Source of the DNA: Diphasiastrum complanatum
Taxonomy: Eukaryota > Streptophyta > Lycopodiopsida > Lycopodiales > Lycopodiaceae
DNA: 64,000 bases
Assembly: GCA_029204225.1 (NCBI GenBank)
Contig: CM055104.1
Location: 53,902,965-53,966,964, forward strand
Direction of reading: 5' to 3'
Shown: positions 1 to 12,523 of the stretch, one piece after another
Numbering within the stretch: the first letter of the stretch is position 1
Layout: the number at the start of each line of letters is the position of its first letter
The notes under the pieces: generated by a model
The model's input: only the letters and a program-made list of their open reading frames with translations
Told to the model about the DNA's origin: nothing
The model's database searches: none
Translations under genes and position numbers: made by a program

Positions 1-417
1 TAACCTGTTATGCGACGAGATTCAATGGACTTTTGCATAATCCATGAAAGGAATGTCTTGTCTACATCTTGTGTATTGTCCTTGCTCGTGACCAGAATTT
101 TAATATTAGGCCTCAAGAATCGTTCTGGTCTGACAAAGATTGAGTTGGCAGCTTGGTATAATGTCTTCCTGAACTTGAAGGCCTGGCATTTAGATTTATT
201 TTCTGAGTTTGACTTGCATTTTGTCTTCCAGTTAATGAAGGGAGGAGAGTATCAGTAGTAACCAAAGGTGATGACATAATGTTGAACAACCAAGTCTTCA
301 CATGACACAAAGTTTGATAGGAAGCCCAAAAGCTGGCAAGACAAACCTTCAGTTCATTTTGCAAAAAAGCTTGAAGATCTAGAAGGGTCGTGGTTACCCC
401 GCCCAGCCTTATGCGAT
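1..417. other. Unassigned sequence at left edge
   Basis: I see no convincing coding region, RNA gene or repeat boundary here. Short overlapping reading frames on both strands show no recognisable domain. Confidence 0.4.
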
Positions 418-700
418 AGGAAGGAACTCCATTGTTGGCAGCGATTGAGTCTCCACAGATTCAGCGATGGACAGATTGGGTAGGAGTCTCCATAGATACA
501 ACAATTTGACAGGAAGAAACTCCATTGTTGGCAACAATTGAGTCTCCACAGAAGCAACGATGGACAGATTGGGTAGGAGTCTCCATAGATGCAACAGTTT
601 GGCAGGAAGAAACTCCGTTGTTGGCAGCGATTGAGTCTCCACAGATGCAGCGATGGACAAATTGGGTCTCCACATATTGAGTCTCCACAGTTGCAACGAT
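418..700. repeat. 93-bp minisatellite, three copies
   Basis: The motif AGGAAG(A/G)AACTCC starts at 418, 511 and 604, an exact 93-bp spacing. Copies 1 and 2 are complete and copy 3 diverges near 670. Ninety-three is a multiple of three, so the minus-strand frame stays open through all copies and repeats a 31-residue unit containing SVETQSLPT and LWRLLPNLS. No domain is recognised, and the open frame may only reflect the repeat length. Confidence 0.85.
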
Positions 701-1403
<703 letters not shown>

Positions 1404-1500
1404 TCAAATGTAGTAATTAACACCTGGTAGCTACAGATTAAACAAATAAAAGATTAAATTCAAGCCAAATTACCAAAGGATTAGCTAACTTAAAACAAAT

Positions 1501-1800
1501 GCAAGTTTTGATAGAGTGGAAATTCAGTCAGCTCATGCTTACCTTCTTGATCAGTTCCTTAAAGACGAATTCAACACTCGAACTAACATATATGGAGGAT
1601 CACTTGAAAACAGATGTAGATTTCCTCTGGATGTTGTCAGAGCAATAGTAAAAGAGCTGGGGGCTGAGCACACAGGAATATGTATTGAATGTTGTTAGAC
1701 GCTATCATTGCAGAAGAGCTGGGGGCTGAGCGCATAGGAATACGTCTTGCACAGAAATTCAAAGGATTTTTTCCTGGTTGCAGATGGCTACTCCATAGAC
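1501..1800 (+). pseudogene. 12-oxophytodienoate reductase (old yellow enzyme) exon fragment
   Basis: From 1501 the plus strand reads about 63 residues of the OPR/old yellow enzyme barrel: [20 protein letters not shown], then [11 protein letters not shown] and [12 protein letters not shown]. In the family this FMN enzyme reduces the enone of oxylipins such as OPDA in jasmonate synthesis. The substrate-binding HGAH signature reads QSAH, so the first His is lost. A stop follows at about 1696. At about 1711 the end of the segment is repeated (EELGAERIGIRL) and then runs into unrelated sequence. The family is clear. It is a decayed or captured fragment, because start, N-terminus and C-terminus are all missing. 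Confidence 0.8.
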
Positions 1801-1904
1801 GATGGCATCAAAGCAATTTGAGTCTGGGTATGTAATTTGGTTATGCAGAAAGCAACCTTGAAAAAGATGTTATACCTCCTGTTCTAAATCTGCTTTTCTG
1901 AATC

Positions 1905-1907
<3 letters not shown>

Positions 1908-1995
<88 letters not shown>
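1908..1995. repeat. (GA)n microsatellite
   Basis: Pure GA dinucleotide tract of about 88 bp directly downstream of the OPR fragment. Confidence 0.97.
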
Positions 1996-1998
<3 letters not shown>

Positions 1999-2263
1999 TA
2001 GGCCGGACAGCAATGGGTACGTAATGGGGGCAGCAATGGGTACATACTGGAGAGAGGAATACGGTTGGAGAGAGGAATGTGGCGGTTGCAGGAGATGTGT
2101 AAGTTAATTAAGGTGTAATGGTGTTCTAAGGTGTAAGGGTATTCTAAGGTGTGTAAAGTGTTATAAAGTGTAAGGGATGTTGTTAACCCACCCTAGTATT
2201 CTTAGGCGTGACATAGGCTTCTAGACTTAGTTAGCATCTCTCTTACATCTCTCTCTTAAATAT

Positions 2264-2266
<3 letters not shown>

Positions 2267-2324
<58 letters not shown>
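2267..2324. repeat. (TA)n tract bordering a MITE-like element
   Basis: About 29 TA dinucleotides. The sequence right after it (AGAAAGCGGA) matches the end of the MITE-like copies at 21.2-22.2 kb, which also abut (TA)n. Confidence 0.95.
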
Positions 2325-2326
<2 letters not shown>

Positions 2327-2905
2327 AAAGCGGATGGCGGACGGGGACGCGTCACGGGTGTGTCCGCGTCCGGACGTGTCCGCGATTTTCAATTTTTTGT
2401 TTTTCAAAAAAAAAATATAGGCACTAGCCCAGGCTGTCCTCAATCTCCAAAACGAAATAAAAGTAATTTATGGCCCCTCCCCCTCGGAATTAATTATCAG
2501 AGGGTGTCTGGCACCCACCTGCCCCTCCTGTTAAAAAATAGGAAAACGGCACCCGAAAAAATTTGCAACAGACCTAACCACTGCCCATGCCTCTCATAAC
2601 TGAGATATTACCAAACAACGATGACTAATGAGCAGTTCATAAATTATTACGAACCTTCATTGGGAACTAAGCTCTAAAAAAACAGCAAAGAAAGATCTGA
2701 GAGTGGTTTGGAGTGAAGATGATGGTTTGTATGGCAAACATATTACTGGTTTAGGGTTTAGGGTGCATCAGTGACTGTCTCAAAGAAGTGAATGCTCACC
2801 AGAGGATTGGAGAGAGGTGAACACTCACCAGAGGAGTGACAAGCTCTCAGGTCCAGAAGTCTCTAGGGGAAATTAGGGCTCACCAGAAGAGTGACAAGCT
2901 CTCAA
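2325..2905 (+). mobile_element. MITE-like element, copy A (GGACGCG family)
   Basis: Begins next to (TA)n with AGAAAGCGGA, followed by subterminal GGACGCG/CGCGTCC-type repeats to about 2390. A long segment follows that is colinear with the reverse complement of 21.3-21.9 kb. Shared landmarks are ATTAATTATCAGAGGGTGTC, CAGTGGTTAGG (as its complement) and GTGACTGTCTCAAAGAAGTG. No transposase is encoded, so it is non-autonomous. Ends beside TA repeats with clustered subterminal GC motifs resemble hAT or micron-type MITEs; the superfamily is inference. Confidence 0.65.
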
Positions 2906-2910
2906 GACAG

Positions 2911-3225
2911 AAAACCACAAGATCGACACACTACTATGTCTTATATGATGAGATCGATCTCCCCCCGGATGAACTTCAACAGCCTACTAATTACTTATGC
3001 AAAACTATGTCATTCACTATAGAAAACCAGAAGACCTACACACTACTGTGTCTAGGTTGATGAGATCGATTTTCCCCCAGATGAACTTCAACAGCCTTAA
3101 TTACTTATGCAAATTTGTGCCATTTACTACAGAAAACCACAAGACCTACACACTACTGTGTCTCGGTTGATGAGATCGGTTTTTCCCTGGATGAACTTCA
3201 ACAGCTTACTAATTACTTATGGCAC
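2911..3225. repeat. About 110-bp tandem repeat, three copies
   Basis: AAAACCA(C/G)AAGA(T/C)C starts at 2911, 3023 and 3133, periods of 112 and 110 bp. Every unit carries TGATGAGATCG and GATGAACTTCAACAGC. Noncoding as far as I can see. Confidence 0.85.
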
Positions 3226-3290
3226 TACTTCAACACGCTACAATACCCTGTCGAAATTTTGCGTACCAACATGGGGGCCCCGAAACATCT

Positions 3291-3640
3291 CCCAGTTTTC
3301 AGGTCCCGACCGGACAAAGTGTCCTTGAAGCCCTGTTTAACGTCAAACTTCGGACAGACGTTGTGGGCCGACCATCCGTTGTTTCCTCATCCTGTTTGTT
3401 CCCATAAGTTCATATCGAGGTTGTCCACTTGCCGAAATAGATGGCACCAAAAACGGATCCCGTTTGGAGAAACGGGGCCGTCGGATGGAGAGTTGCAAAA
3501 CTAGTCCATTTCGCTTGACCTAATTGCGTTTCTCTCCAGTCAAAGGGCCGTTTTGACCGAACGATACCTGAATCGAGCCAGGCGGGATCACGAACCTGTG
3601 GACTATATTTCTGGACCATTGATGTATTCTACACAGTACC
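3291..3640. repeat. About 345-bp repeat, unit 1
   Basis: Starts near GGTCCCGACCGGACAAAGTG and ends near GGACCATTGATG. It is homologous along its length to units at 4277 and 4638. The minus strand keeps a related open frame in all three units (cores LGQAKWTSFA, LGQTKWTSFA and LGQSKWTSFA), but no unit has a complete gene structure. Confidence 0.8.
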
Positions 3641-3713
3641 ATGGCCTATGCGATGAGATAGATTTAGGGTTTGGGGTTGTACAACGTCACTTGGGCAACT
3701 AATCGGAGCATGT

Positions 3714-3951
3714 CCTGGTAGATGTCCGCCGACACAACGAACGAAAGCAAGAAGCAGAATTTCACGAGAGCCAGTGAGAGATAATGGAGCGACTACCGGA
3801 GCTGCAACTACGTGCCCTTATGGTCCTTGGACATGCTTTCCCCTGCCCTAGCTGGAAAGGGCGAGGAAACACAATGGATTGAAATTAACTTCACCGTAGA
3901 ACAACTAGCCATGGTCTGGAAAAGGGTCCCTCGTCGTCGGGCCAGCCAGTA
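3714..3951 (+). pseudogene. Degenerate copy of the hAT-associated small ORF
   Basis: Two plus-strand segments in different frames match the 121-aa ORF at 57.0 kb. DVRRHNERKQEAEF starts near 3720 and INFTVEQLAMVWKRVPRRRA near 3890; the stop is at 3949-3951. The linker between them is frameshifted. The piece lies between unit 1 and unit 2 of the 345-bp repeat with no transposase next to it, so it is probably a fragment of a decayed element. Confidence 0.6.
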
Positions 3952-4276
3952 GGTCTTCTGGTTCCCTATAGTGAACAACACAGTTATGATGACCATCCAC
4001 TCTTCTGGTGACCATTCACTCCTTGTAGTGAATGGCATGGTTCTGACGACCATTCACCACTATTAGCAGCAGTTTTGTTGCAGTTGTTTTCATTACGCTA
4101 CGGAATCGGGGACGCACACCGCACAAACACCCTAAAATGCACTAAAATGTTGGCCTTTTGTTTGGTTTGGAGTTTAGGGTTTGGGAAACAAACGACCATA
4201 AGGAGGATACCAAAGATATCGTTAAGCAAGATTCTGATGATGATGATGATGAGGAGTAAATTTTGAATCTTTTCAG

Positions 4277-4985
4277 GTCCCATCTCGGCAAAGTGTCCCC
4301 AAAGGCCCTGTTTGACGTCAAACTTCGGAAGGACATACTAGGCCTACCGTCCGTCCGATCCTCGTCCCATCTACTCCCACAGGTTTCTATCAAGGTTGTC
4401 TGCTGGTTGAAATGGACGACACCTAAAATGGATCCCGTTTGGAGTAACGGGACCGTCGGACGGAAAGCTGCAAAACTAGTCCATTTTGTTTGACCTAATT
4501 GCGTTGCTATTCCGTCGAAGGGCCATTTTGACCGAACGACACCCAAATCGGACTAGGCTCGGTTGTTTGAGTTTGTATCGGAATCACACTCCGTGAACTA
4601 TATTCCAAGGCCATTTTGTCAATTCCAAATGTTTTCAGGTCCCCACCGGTCAAAGTGTCTTTGACGTCCTGTTCAACGTTGAACTTCAGACGGATGTTCT
4701 GGGTTCTTCGTCGGTCCTTTTCTCATCTTGTCTGTTTTGACAGCTTTCTATCGAGGTTGTCCCCTGGCCGAAATGGACGACACCTGAAACGAATCCTGTT
4801 TGGAGAAACGGGATCGTCAGATGGAGAGCTGCAAAACTAGTCCATTTCGACTGACCTAATTGCGTTTCTATCTCGTCGAACGACCATTTTGACTGGACGA
4901 TACCCGAATCGAGCCAGGCTTGGTCCCCTGGATTCGTACCCGCTTCACGAACTAGTGGACTGTATTCCTGGACCATTAATACATT
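4277..4985. repeat. About 345-bp repeat, units 2 and 3 in tandem
   Basis: Unit 2 starts at 4277 (GGTCCCATCTCGG) and unit 3 at 4638 (GGTCCCCACCGG), 361 bp apart. Common blocks include GCAAAACTAGTCCATTT and TGACCTAATTGCGTT. The 975-bp gap back to unit 1 contains the small-ORF remnant, so an insertion appears to have split a tandem array. Confidence 0.8.
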
Positions 4986-5291
4986 CTACGAAGGTTTAAA
5001 TATATGCTACACAAGTGCAGTTTTGATGTTGAATTTGCACATACCTGTGGTGCAATGCCTACGACACAATGAGGACGTAGGGTGGGGTTGATGATGTTTA
5101 TGGATGTGATTATGATGATTATGGTTGTGGCTTGTTTTGATGGTTATGGCTATGGGGTTGTGGGTTTAGGATGATTTGTTAGGGTTTAGGGTGTTATGTT
5201 AACTGTGCCATTTGTTAGGGTGTCGGGTTTAGCATGTTATGTTAAATGGTTGAACATGATGCATATGTTATGAATGAGATGCAAATGTGAT

Positions 5292-5442
<151 letters not shown>

Positions 5443-5689
5443 GAGCTAACCATTTGTAAGCAACCACGATAAATTAGCCATGACACTAATAGACTGGAAA
5501 AAAATATATACATCTCATCTGATGCCACTGTACATGATGCTAAAATGTGTATAAGTATCTACAAGTCTGTGTTAAAAAAAGCATCCCTCTGCATGCTAGA
5601 TGCATTTGTAGGGTGTCAAATACAAAGTTTGGCTGAGAGTCTAGAGGCATTTGAGACTCCTCTAAGCCTGAGCCAATGCCTACCAAGAG

Positions 5690-8390
5690 ACGACTAAAAA
5701 AATCATCAGTGCATCCCCTCTTGGCTGGCCTGCCTCTGGGTCTTTCGGAAGGAACCCTCTATGGTACACTCCTGCCTGGGGGTCTCCCTTTCCACCGGGG
5801 GTTCTCTGGGAAGAACTGTCTGCTTGTGATGCTCTGAGTCATTTCTGCGCTATTTGTCTCTGGGCAACAACCTCTGTCTCCTTCACAAACTCTGACCAGC
5901 CATCATCGAAAAGGGGGCGTGATGCGGGAGTACTGGGTGGGGCACGTGGACCATCCCTTTCAAGGTCTACCATCTCGTCTAGATCATATGTGGGCTCATC
6001 ATCAGAGGAGGGCAATGGAACGTCAGCAGGGATCACCCTCGGGATCACCCCTAGAGCACGCTGAGCGGCATCATCCTCGGGATCATCCTAGAGCACGCCG
6101 AGCGACATCGTCTGGATCAACCTCTGGCTCTGGCTCATGATCTGATTAATTGGCAACAACTCTATGAGTACCGACCTTGTAGAAAAAATGCAAAAACTGG
6201 CTGGATGAATGAGATTAGACAACATACCTGTGAAAGGACTCAGAGCACAAGCGTCCTCAGGTCTGGCTGCCCAGTGCCGTAGCTCTCCCACCATGATACG
6301 GACAAGAGCCTGTTCTCTCGAACACATGCAAGGTCCTCGCCGAACAGCCCCAGAGAGTGCCTACAGTTGAGCAACGATATGCTTGAGTACACTTGAGCCC
6401 GCGCAAGGAAATTGAACGAACGCCAGTGTACGATAGATCAAGAGTTTACCTATAATTGAGCCTCTGCACCTCGAGCCTACTGCGGATGCCAGTGTCGCTA
6501 ATGAGGAGGTGGATGTATGCAAACCAGTCCGCACACAACTCTGCATCGTTGTACTGCCTCTCGTTCTGAAACAGCGGATGCAGTATGTGGGCCACATTGT
6601 GAATGGGCTGGTGAAACTTATCTCATCGTCGCTGCCACAAGCGCCTGATAGGCTCCAACTTGTGGACCAAACCACGTGGAGGCAACAGTTACATACCATC
6701 GTGTTGCGGCACCAAGACGAAACAAAGTGCCAATGTAAGGATGGTGAAATGGACAAAAGCTATACCTGACAAGGTCTAGTTCAAAACACTAGACAGACTC
6801 ACCTATGTAGTCCATGAAATCGTAAATGAGACCCATCGCGCACCCCTTGCGATCAACGAGCCTCAGAACCGAGTAGATGGGGCGCATGACATCCAAAAAA
6901 CTACTGCATATCCACCCAGAAAGGCTCCATTAATAAGATGTCGTGGAAGGCCAAGCCCTCTGGGGTCGTGGACAGGTCCATGGCTGTGAATTCTACAGAA
7001 GTGGCCATGTGTCGCAATTCACCCTTGAGCTTGTGTTGCCGCTCAAGCATGATGAACTGGTAGGTGAAGCGGGTGTGAGCGGGCTTCTTCAAGTCGAGCC
7101 TGCATTGACAAACAAAATTAGAGGCACACATGAAACGAGCAAAAAAAAAAGAGGATCTTGAACGAGCCAAAAAATAAGTAGCAGCTTACCTGCTGAATGT
7201 GTGAAAAAGGGTTGTCATGCGGCGCTTGCATGTGACGAAGTCCACAACCGCAAGTGCCCTCGTGAGAATCTCACTGACCCAAGGCAGGCACCCGATGGAA
7301 TGCAGGAGGAGGTCCAGTGAGTGTGCGGCACATGGAGTCCACACAATGGAGGGGAAGTCTGCCATAAGAAGCTCCCCCATACCGTGGCAGTTGGACGCAT
7401 TGTCCGTCACGAACTTTCATGATACGTTAACACGATCAGTTCACAACTTGAAAACACATTGCAATCAATCGAAAACTACGCAAAACTATTGTATCAACAT
7501 TAAGCAATAAATGACCAAGCAACTACTAAAAGAAGATTATACATGCTTAATGCACCGTGGCCCAATCTCCTCTATCGCTGCGCGAATGATGCCGTAAATG
7601 AACTCGGCCGAATGCACTCTCCCTGCCTTGGAGGCATCGATGCTGTGCAAGAACATGGAACCGTAACAACTAGAAACAATCATGTTGATGAGTGGACGTT
7701 TGCGATGATCAGTCCACCCATCAGCCATGATGGAACAACCGTATCTATCCCAAGCCTCATGCAATGCGGCCAGTCTCTCTCTGACTGATGCAACCCGGTC
7801 CTGGGGCAAAGGGCCGAGTAGTGCGTCAGTTGTGGGTGGTGTGTAGCTGGGCTCGCAGACTGCAACTTTCGAGATAGCCTCTTGAAAGATGCAGGATGAT
7901 GCCATGATAAAGGGGAGGTTCAGGTCATAGAACATTTGTGCTATGGTCCTGGTGGCCTCTCTGTGCTGGCCCTCACTGAAATATCCCGACATGGACATCT
8001 GTCTGGTGCCTCGGGATATGGATGGACGATGCGGATCTGGAGGTGGTGGCATAGGTGCAGGTGCGGAAGCGGAGGATGTGGACAGGCTGTGCAGATCTGA
8101 CGGTGATGGTAGAGGCATAGGTGCAGTAGTGGAGGTTGTGGATCCATGGGGAGTACTGGCGGAGGGGGTACGGGTGGTTGTGGCAGAGGTGGAGGCGGTG
8201 GCGGGTGCGGATGCAGCGGAAGCGGCGGGTGCAGATGCGACGGTGGGGGCGGTGGCATTGGGTGTACCAGTGGCAGGGGCGGTGGCAGTGGGTGCACCAG
8301 TGGAAATAGAGTCCGCGACATCTGTGGATGGCTCGTTGAGCTCAACACCTGGCTCAGAATATGTCTCAATAATGCGTGATCATGATTAAA
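5690..8390 (-). pseudogene. hAT transposase gene, element 1 (degenerate, with introns)
   Basis: The minus strand carries in order: a Pro/Ala-rich linker and DUF659-type region (8118-7540, with YDLNLPF and CSIMADGWTD); an RNase H core exon (about 7413-7189, TDNASN and CAAHSLDLLL); an exon from about 7100 (LDLKKPAHTRF, then a frameshift near 6900 before FLDVMRPIYSVLRL); an exon at about 6700-6450 (FHQPIHNVAHILHPLF); and a C-terminal tail at 6050-5700 ending in an AT-hook-like ERPRGRPAKRG. GT/AG junctions are visible, for example GTAAGC after 7189. No BED finger was found upstream and no TIR pair was identified. It is a distinct lineage from elements 2-4 and is inactive: frameshifts, and the region of the hAT dimerisation domain is not recognisable. 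Family certain, exon ends approximate. Confidence 0.82.
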
Positions 8391-8399
8391 TATAAAGAT

Positions 8400-9708
8400 A
8401 ATTCGATGTTACTAACAGATATTTGCAACGAAATGGTTTTTTAGTTTTATTTGTTTTACAATTTTTTGTTTTTCAGTACTTAATCTAATGAGTTTTTTGG
8501 AAAAAGACAACTGAAAAAAAAATTATTTAATTGAGAAAAGACTGATGAGCAAAAGTCAGAAAGTCATCAGCATAAGAAAGGAAGCACATTAATTTTTTGA
8601 TGGAAAAAGACTTAGAAAATCACTATTTTGGTCAGATTTAGCGTATTCAGTACCAAAAACCTTCGCTGAGCTCTCAGACTGTACATCCACTCTAGATTTA
8701 TCTAATTTGAGGTGGGCGAAGGTTCATGTCCAGAAAAATCCCAATTTTTTAGTCCGGCGAACCAAAATGCACCGTAGCATGTGCATGGCCTCAAAGAGGC
8801 ATCGAAAATGGTTTATAGTTGAACATTAGAGATCCACGAAGCAATTTGTAAGATTAGTTTACGCAATATGCCTTTGAAATCAACAATATTTATTTTTTTG
8901 GAGGACGCACTAGTATTTTTCTATGATGAGTTGTTGTTTGAGGCTCAAGCAACCAAGTTTAGAGATTGATAGCTCTCCTTGGAGGCCAATAGGCCTTCAA
9001 ACAACCTACTAACTGTCGACTGGTGATCTGATCAAAGGTTCAAGACACTAAACCATGAAAAAAGTCATTTTTTAGACTAATGGCTCCAGAGCCTGTTATC
9101 AACATCTACAATAACAAAAAAAAACTTCTATCCACCTCATTAAGCAATCATGAAACGTTTTTGCACATGTTCTGATAGTTTTTAGCCTCATGCAAGCGCA
9201 AATAGATTTTTTTTACATCCAAAACAGCTCTTTTCAAGCTTCAAAGTTTCTGATCAAGCCAAAAACAAACTTCTACCATCAATTCATAGCCAAAAACATC
9301 AAATTTTGACCATAATCACAATACTAAGCTTGTAACAACTACATCACTGATCAAAATACTATATAATGAATTTCCAATAGCATGTATACTCATCAAGATC
9401 ATCCTTATACTTAGTAAAACCAAGCAAGTATAGGAATACTAGTGAAAATTGATGCTTCTTCCATAGCCATATTAGTTCCTTTTTAGTAAGGAACAAATAT
9501 GACTAAGAAAAAAACTCATATTACTAATTCCTAATCATAAATTGAATGAAAATTAGAGAAACCACTTACTTGGAAGTAATCCCTCCACCATAAAGAAAAT
9601 ACAAAGTTTACTACCAAAAAGTGGAGAAAAAAACTGCTGGAGGGTTTGCGGATCCCGAGGCAACCCTAACCCTAACTAATAAGTGAGAGAGATTTGGCAC
9701 CTTGCATG
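8400..9708. other. AT-rich stretch with no gene seen
   Basis: No domain recognised. Phrases such as GGTGGGCGAAGGT resemble the leader of the gypsy element at 10.5-11.7 kb, so part may be old retrotransposon sequence. A short run of CCCTAA repeats lies near 9662. Confidence 0.35.
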
Positions 9709-10436
9709 TGTAAGTCCAACCCGATGATCACATAGTTATTTGATAATTAGTCAATAAAAGGACTTTAGGCCTTTTTGCGGGACTTTTAATGTCGCAGGCC
9801 TAAATGTCAAGTTAGTGAATAAAGTTGGGTCTCCCACCAAAATTGGTTCAAATTCAATTTCAAATTGGTTCCCTCCAATTTTGAATGGGTCCCCACTCTT
9901 TTTAAAACATGAATAGTTAGGGAGGTAGAAATGGGCCAATAGGATTTTGAGGCCAAGGTCCTTCTCTCTACTATAAATAGGGACAAACTCGAGTTTTCTA
10001 CACATGTTCATATCCTCATTTCAATACAAACATATTGGTTCTCTTATGGAATAAATTTGTGAATGTCCTTGCTCTCAATCTTTTTCCTCCATCTCTCATA
10101 GTTTTGTTGTATTTGCTAATTGTTGGATCTGATTATTATTGGGATTGCATGTTCTTATGCTTTTTGTGAGAGAGAAAGGGAGAGAGAGAGAGAAAGAGTA
10201 AGCTATCTTCATTGTGCAATGTAGTGTTATTGATGCATAGGGTTAATGGTTGTAGTGTTAATGCTTAGGGTTAAAAAATGTTAGAGTTGAGTGTGGATCT
10301 TCCATTCATGCTCAAATCTGCGATATGCTATCGCTCTCATGGGAACGAACCTACGTGCGACAACTAACTTCATCTCCTTGATGCTAGAATGCTTAGATCT
10401 TGGGTTGAGGTTAGGCCACGAAAGAAACCCACTACA
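9709..10436 (+). repeat. Probable 5' LTR of a Ty3/gypsy element
   Basis: The right border is set by a gypsy-type primer-binding site at 10441. The sequence just before it ends in ACTACA. A candidate TG start lies at about 9709. A TATA-like TATAAATA at 9972, followed by a short-GA and pyrimidine-rich stretch, fits an LTR promoter. No partner 3' LTR is in the window, so the left border is a guess. Confidence 0.45.
9968..9982 (+). promoter_or_regulatory. TATA box of the gypsy LTR
   Basis: CTATAAATAGGG in otherwise mixed sequence, about 460 bp upstream of the primer-binding site, where an LTR promoter is expected. Confidence 0.45.
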
Positions 10437-10440
10437 ATTT

Positions 10441-10460
10441 TGGCATCGTTGCTGGGGAGC
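10441..10460 (+). other. Primer-binding site of Ty3/gypsy element
   Basis: TGGCATCGTTGCTGGGGAGC differs at a few positions from the TGGCGCCGTTGCCGGGGA-type site used by plant Athila/Tat-like gypsy elements. It gives plus-strand orientation. Confidence 0.6.
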
Positions 10461-11691
10461 TACGCCAATTTTTCAATTTGAAGCATGTTTGTTGGATGGT
10501 TAGCCTGCATTAGACATCTTGTCGTGGCATGAATAGTGTTAAATCTGCATTTAGGGTTAGTTTGGAAGTGATTTTGCCTTATTTGAGTGGATTTGCTTGT
10601 TTAAAATATAATCTAATTATTGAGCAGGGGAAGCTATTCAGATCACCATTCTTAAGATCCATTTGGATCTGAGAAATTAGAAAAAACAACAAAATCGGTC
10701 AAATCTGCCAAATCTTGGTCAAAAGGAGACAAAAATTGTCATCAGAGCTGATAACCTTTTACTCTCTATCAAGAAACCTTCGCCGAGTTGCAAGAAGCTT
10801 CGGTTTCATTCACAGATTCTTCAAGTTGAACGACGAAAATTCATTTCCAGCAGATTTTCAAAAAAAAAACCATAAAAAAACATTCAAACCTTAAAAAATA
10901 CAGAAAAAGAATCTTCGTCCGATTCATTGTGCATAGGTGTGATTCAGATCTATCTACTGCCAAGTCGACGAAGAATAATACCAAAAATAAAAGGCCAAAG
11001 TGACGGTTCATCTAGTTGTTGGTAACCTTTTGTGGAAAATTCACAACTTTTTGCAAAAATATCAGTTCTCTGAGAAGAACCTTCGTCTAAACCTTTGCCA
11101 GAGTCTAGGTCAGTCCCACTTACTATTTTTGATAATTAGTAAGTTGGGCGAAGGTCTCCCAAAAGTTGTCATATTGTCATATTTTTGTCAGAAAAGTCTC
11201 TTTTTTGCAAAAATACCAGTATTACTCTTGATTCTTCACCAGATCTTTTGCCAAGTTTCCTGAAGATTCTATTTATAGTAAGTTAGCATTTTTGAATTCA
11301 ACGAATATTAATTTTGTCAGAATCACAGAAAATCTATATTTTTACCCTCGCCAAACTACAGAATTGTATTTCTATACCCTAGATTTATCTGACTCAGATT
11401 CTCTGTTTGAGAGTTCAACGAAGGTTATTTCTATCAAATTTGTCAGAAAAACCTGATCGGAAAGTTTTTACCAAAAATAACACTACTGAATCGTCGAATC
11501 AACCTTCGCCTAGCCAGTACTATTTTTAGGTTCTGATTTTCTAAATCAAGTCTTTGTCAAATTTTTGGTCAAATCTGGTACAATTTGATTCTGATTATGA
11601 GAATTCTTCATTTTGAGAAGTGTCAATCGCTTGATCGTAGAATCTTTTTTACAGTTTAAGAATTTGATTGTTATCAAGTGAAAGGAATTTT
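10461..11691 (+). mobile_element. Leader of gypsy element, interrupted by an LTR element
   Basis: AT-rich noncoding leader with recurring CTTCGCC and CGAAGGT phrases. It stops at the target-site duplication of the LTR element starting at 11692 and resumes at 16634. After the insertion an ATG near 16718 could be the gag start, but the frame is closed within a few codons. Confidence 0.45.
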
Positions 11692-12523
11692 TGTGGAAAA
11701 AGTACAAAAAGGACCAAGAGTGGATCCTAATCTGATCCTCAAGAGGGATTGGTTGTCAGATTACTTGATCTATCAATCTACTTCAGATTAAGATCAATCT
11801 AGATCAATTATAGACACAAAATCCTAACAAGAACAATCATTAATTAAAGGTAAGTGTACTTTATGGTTTCACACGTGTGAAACACTGTCTGAGTACGGAC
11901 TTCAACCTGAAAATTAAGTACACATTGATAGAACCTCAAAACAATCAAAACAAATGTAGACAAATGGAAAGAATCACTCAAAATTGCTTCCAAAACCAAG
12001 ATTGGTGTCTCACATTGATTATGGCCAAATGTGGCTCTATATATACAATAAGTGGGAGCTCGTGGTACTGATCATCCCTCTGATCCCACATGTGTGAAGG
12101 TGCTTTGTCATATGATGATTCATCATGCAAAACTGACACTTGGACAAAACCTTCTATTTTGAGCACTTTTGGTCCATTTTTCTTCTATATGGAGATCTAC
12201 TTGGAAATCTTCTAGAACTCAAAATTAGCCTACTTTAGCTTATTCCACATGTGTGAGCTGTCCTCTACACATGGGATATGACACCTAACCAAAGGATGTG
12301 GCTCATGCAATCAATAGATTGATGCCATGTGTCATATGTCTAGAAAACTAGTTTTTGGCCTTTTTAGCCACTAGAACTTGAATTAAATCATATGTACATC
12401 CTGTATGATTATGGTACATGTCAAGTACACTAGTTCCACACGTGGGAACAGGCTCCACACATGTGTGTTTATCTATATACAAGACTTTTGGCCTCTACCA
12501 AGCTTATTTTTGCATTTTTCACA
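11692..12523 (-). repeat. 3' LTR with E-box/G-box palindromes
   Basis: Starts TGTGGAAAAAG and ends TTTTTCACA. It carries CACACGTGTG near 11871, CACATGTG at 12087, 12246 and 12458, and CACACGTG at 12437. All are CANNTG-type palindromes that plant bHLH and bZIP factors can bind. They are also present in the partner LTR. Confidence 0.92.

Noticed and set aside
7943-8389. Gly/Ala/Val-rich plus-strand frames
   Set aside because: Antisense shadows of the Pro-rich linker of hAT transposase 1. The same reasoning removes 37894-38397, 53169-53592, 53786-54330 and 58019-58375.
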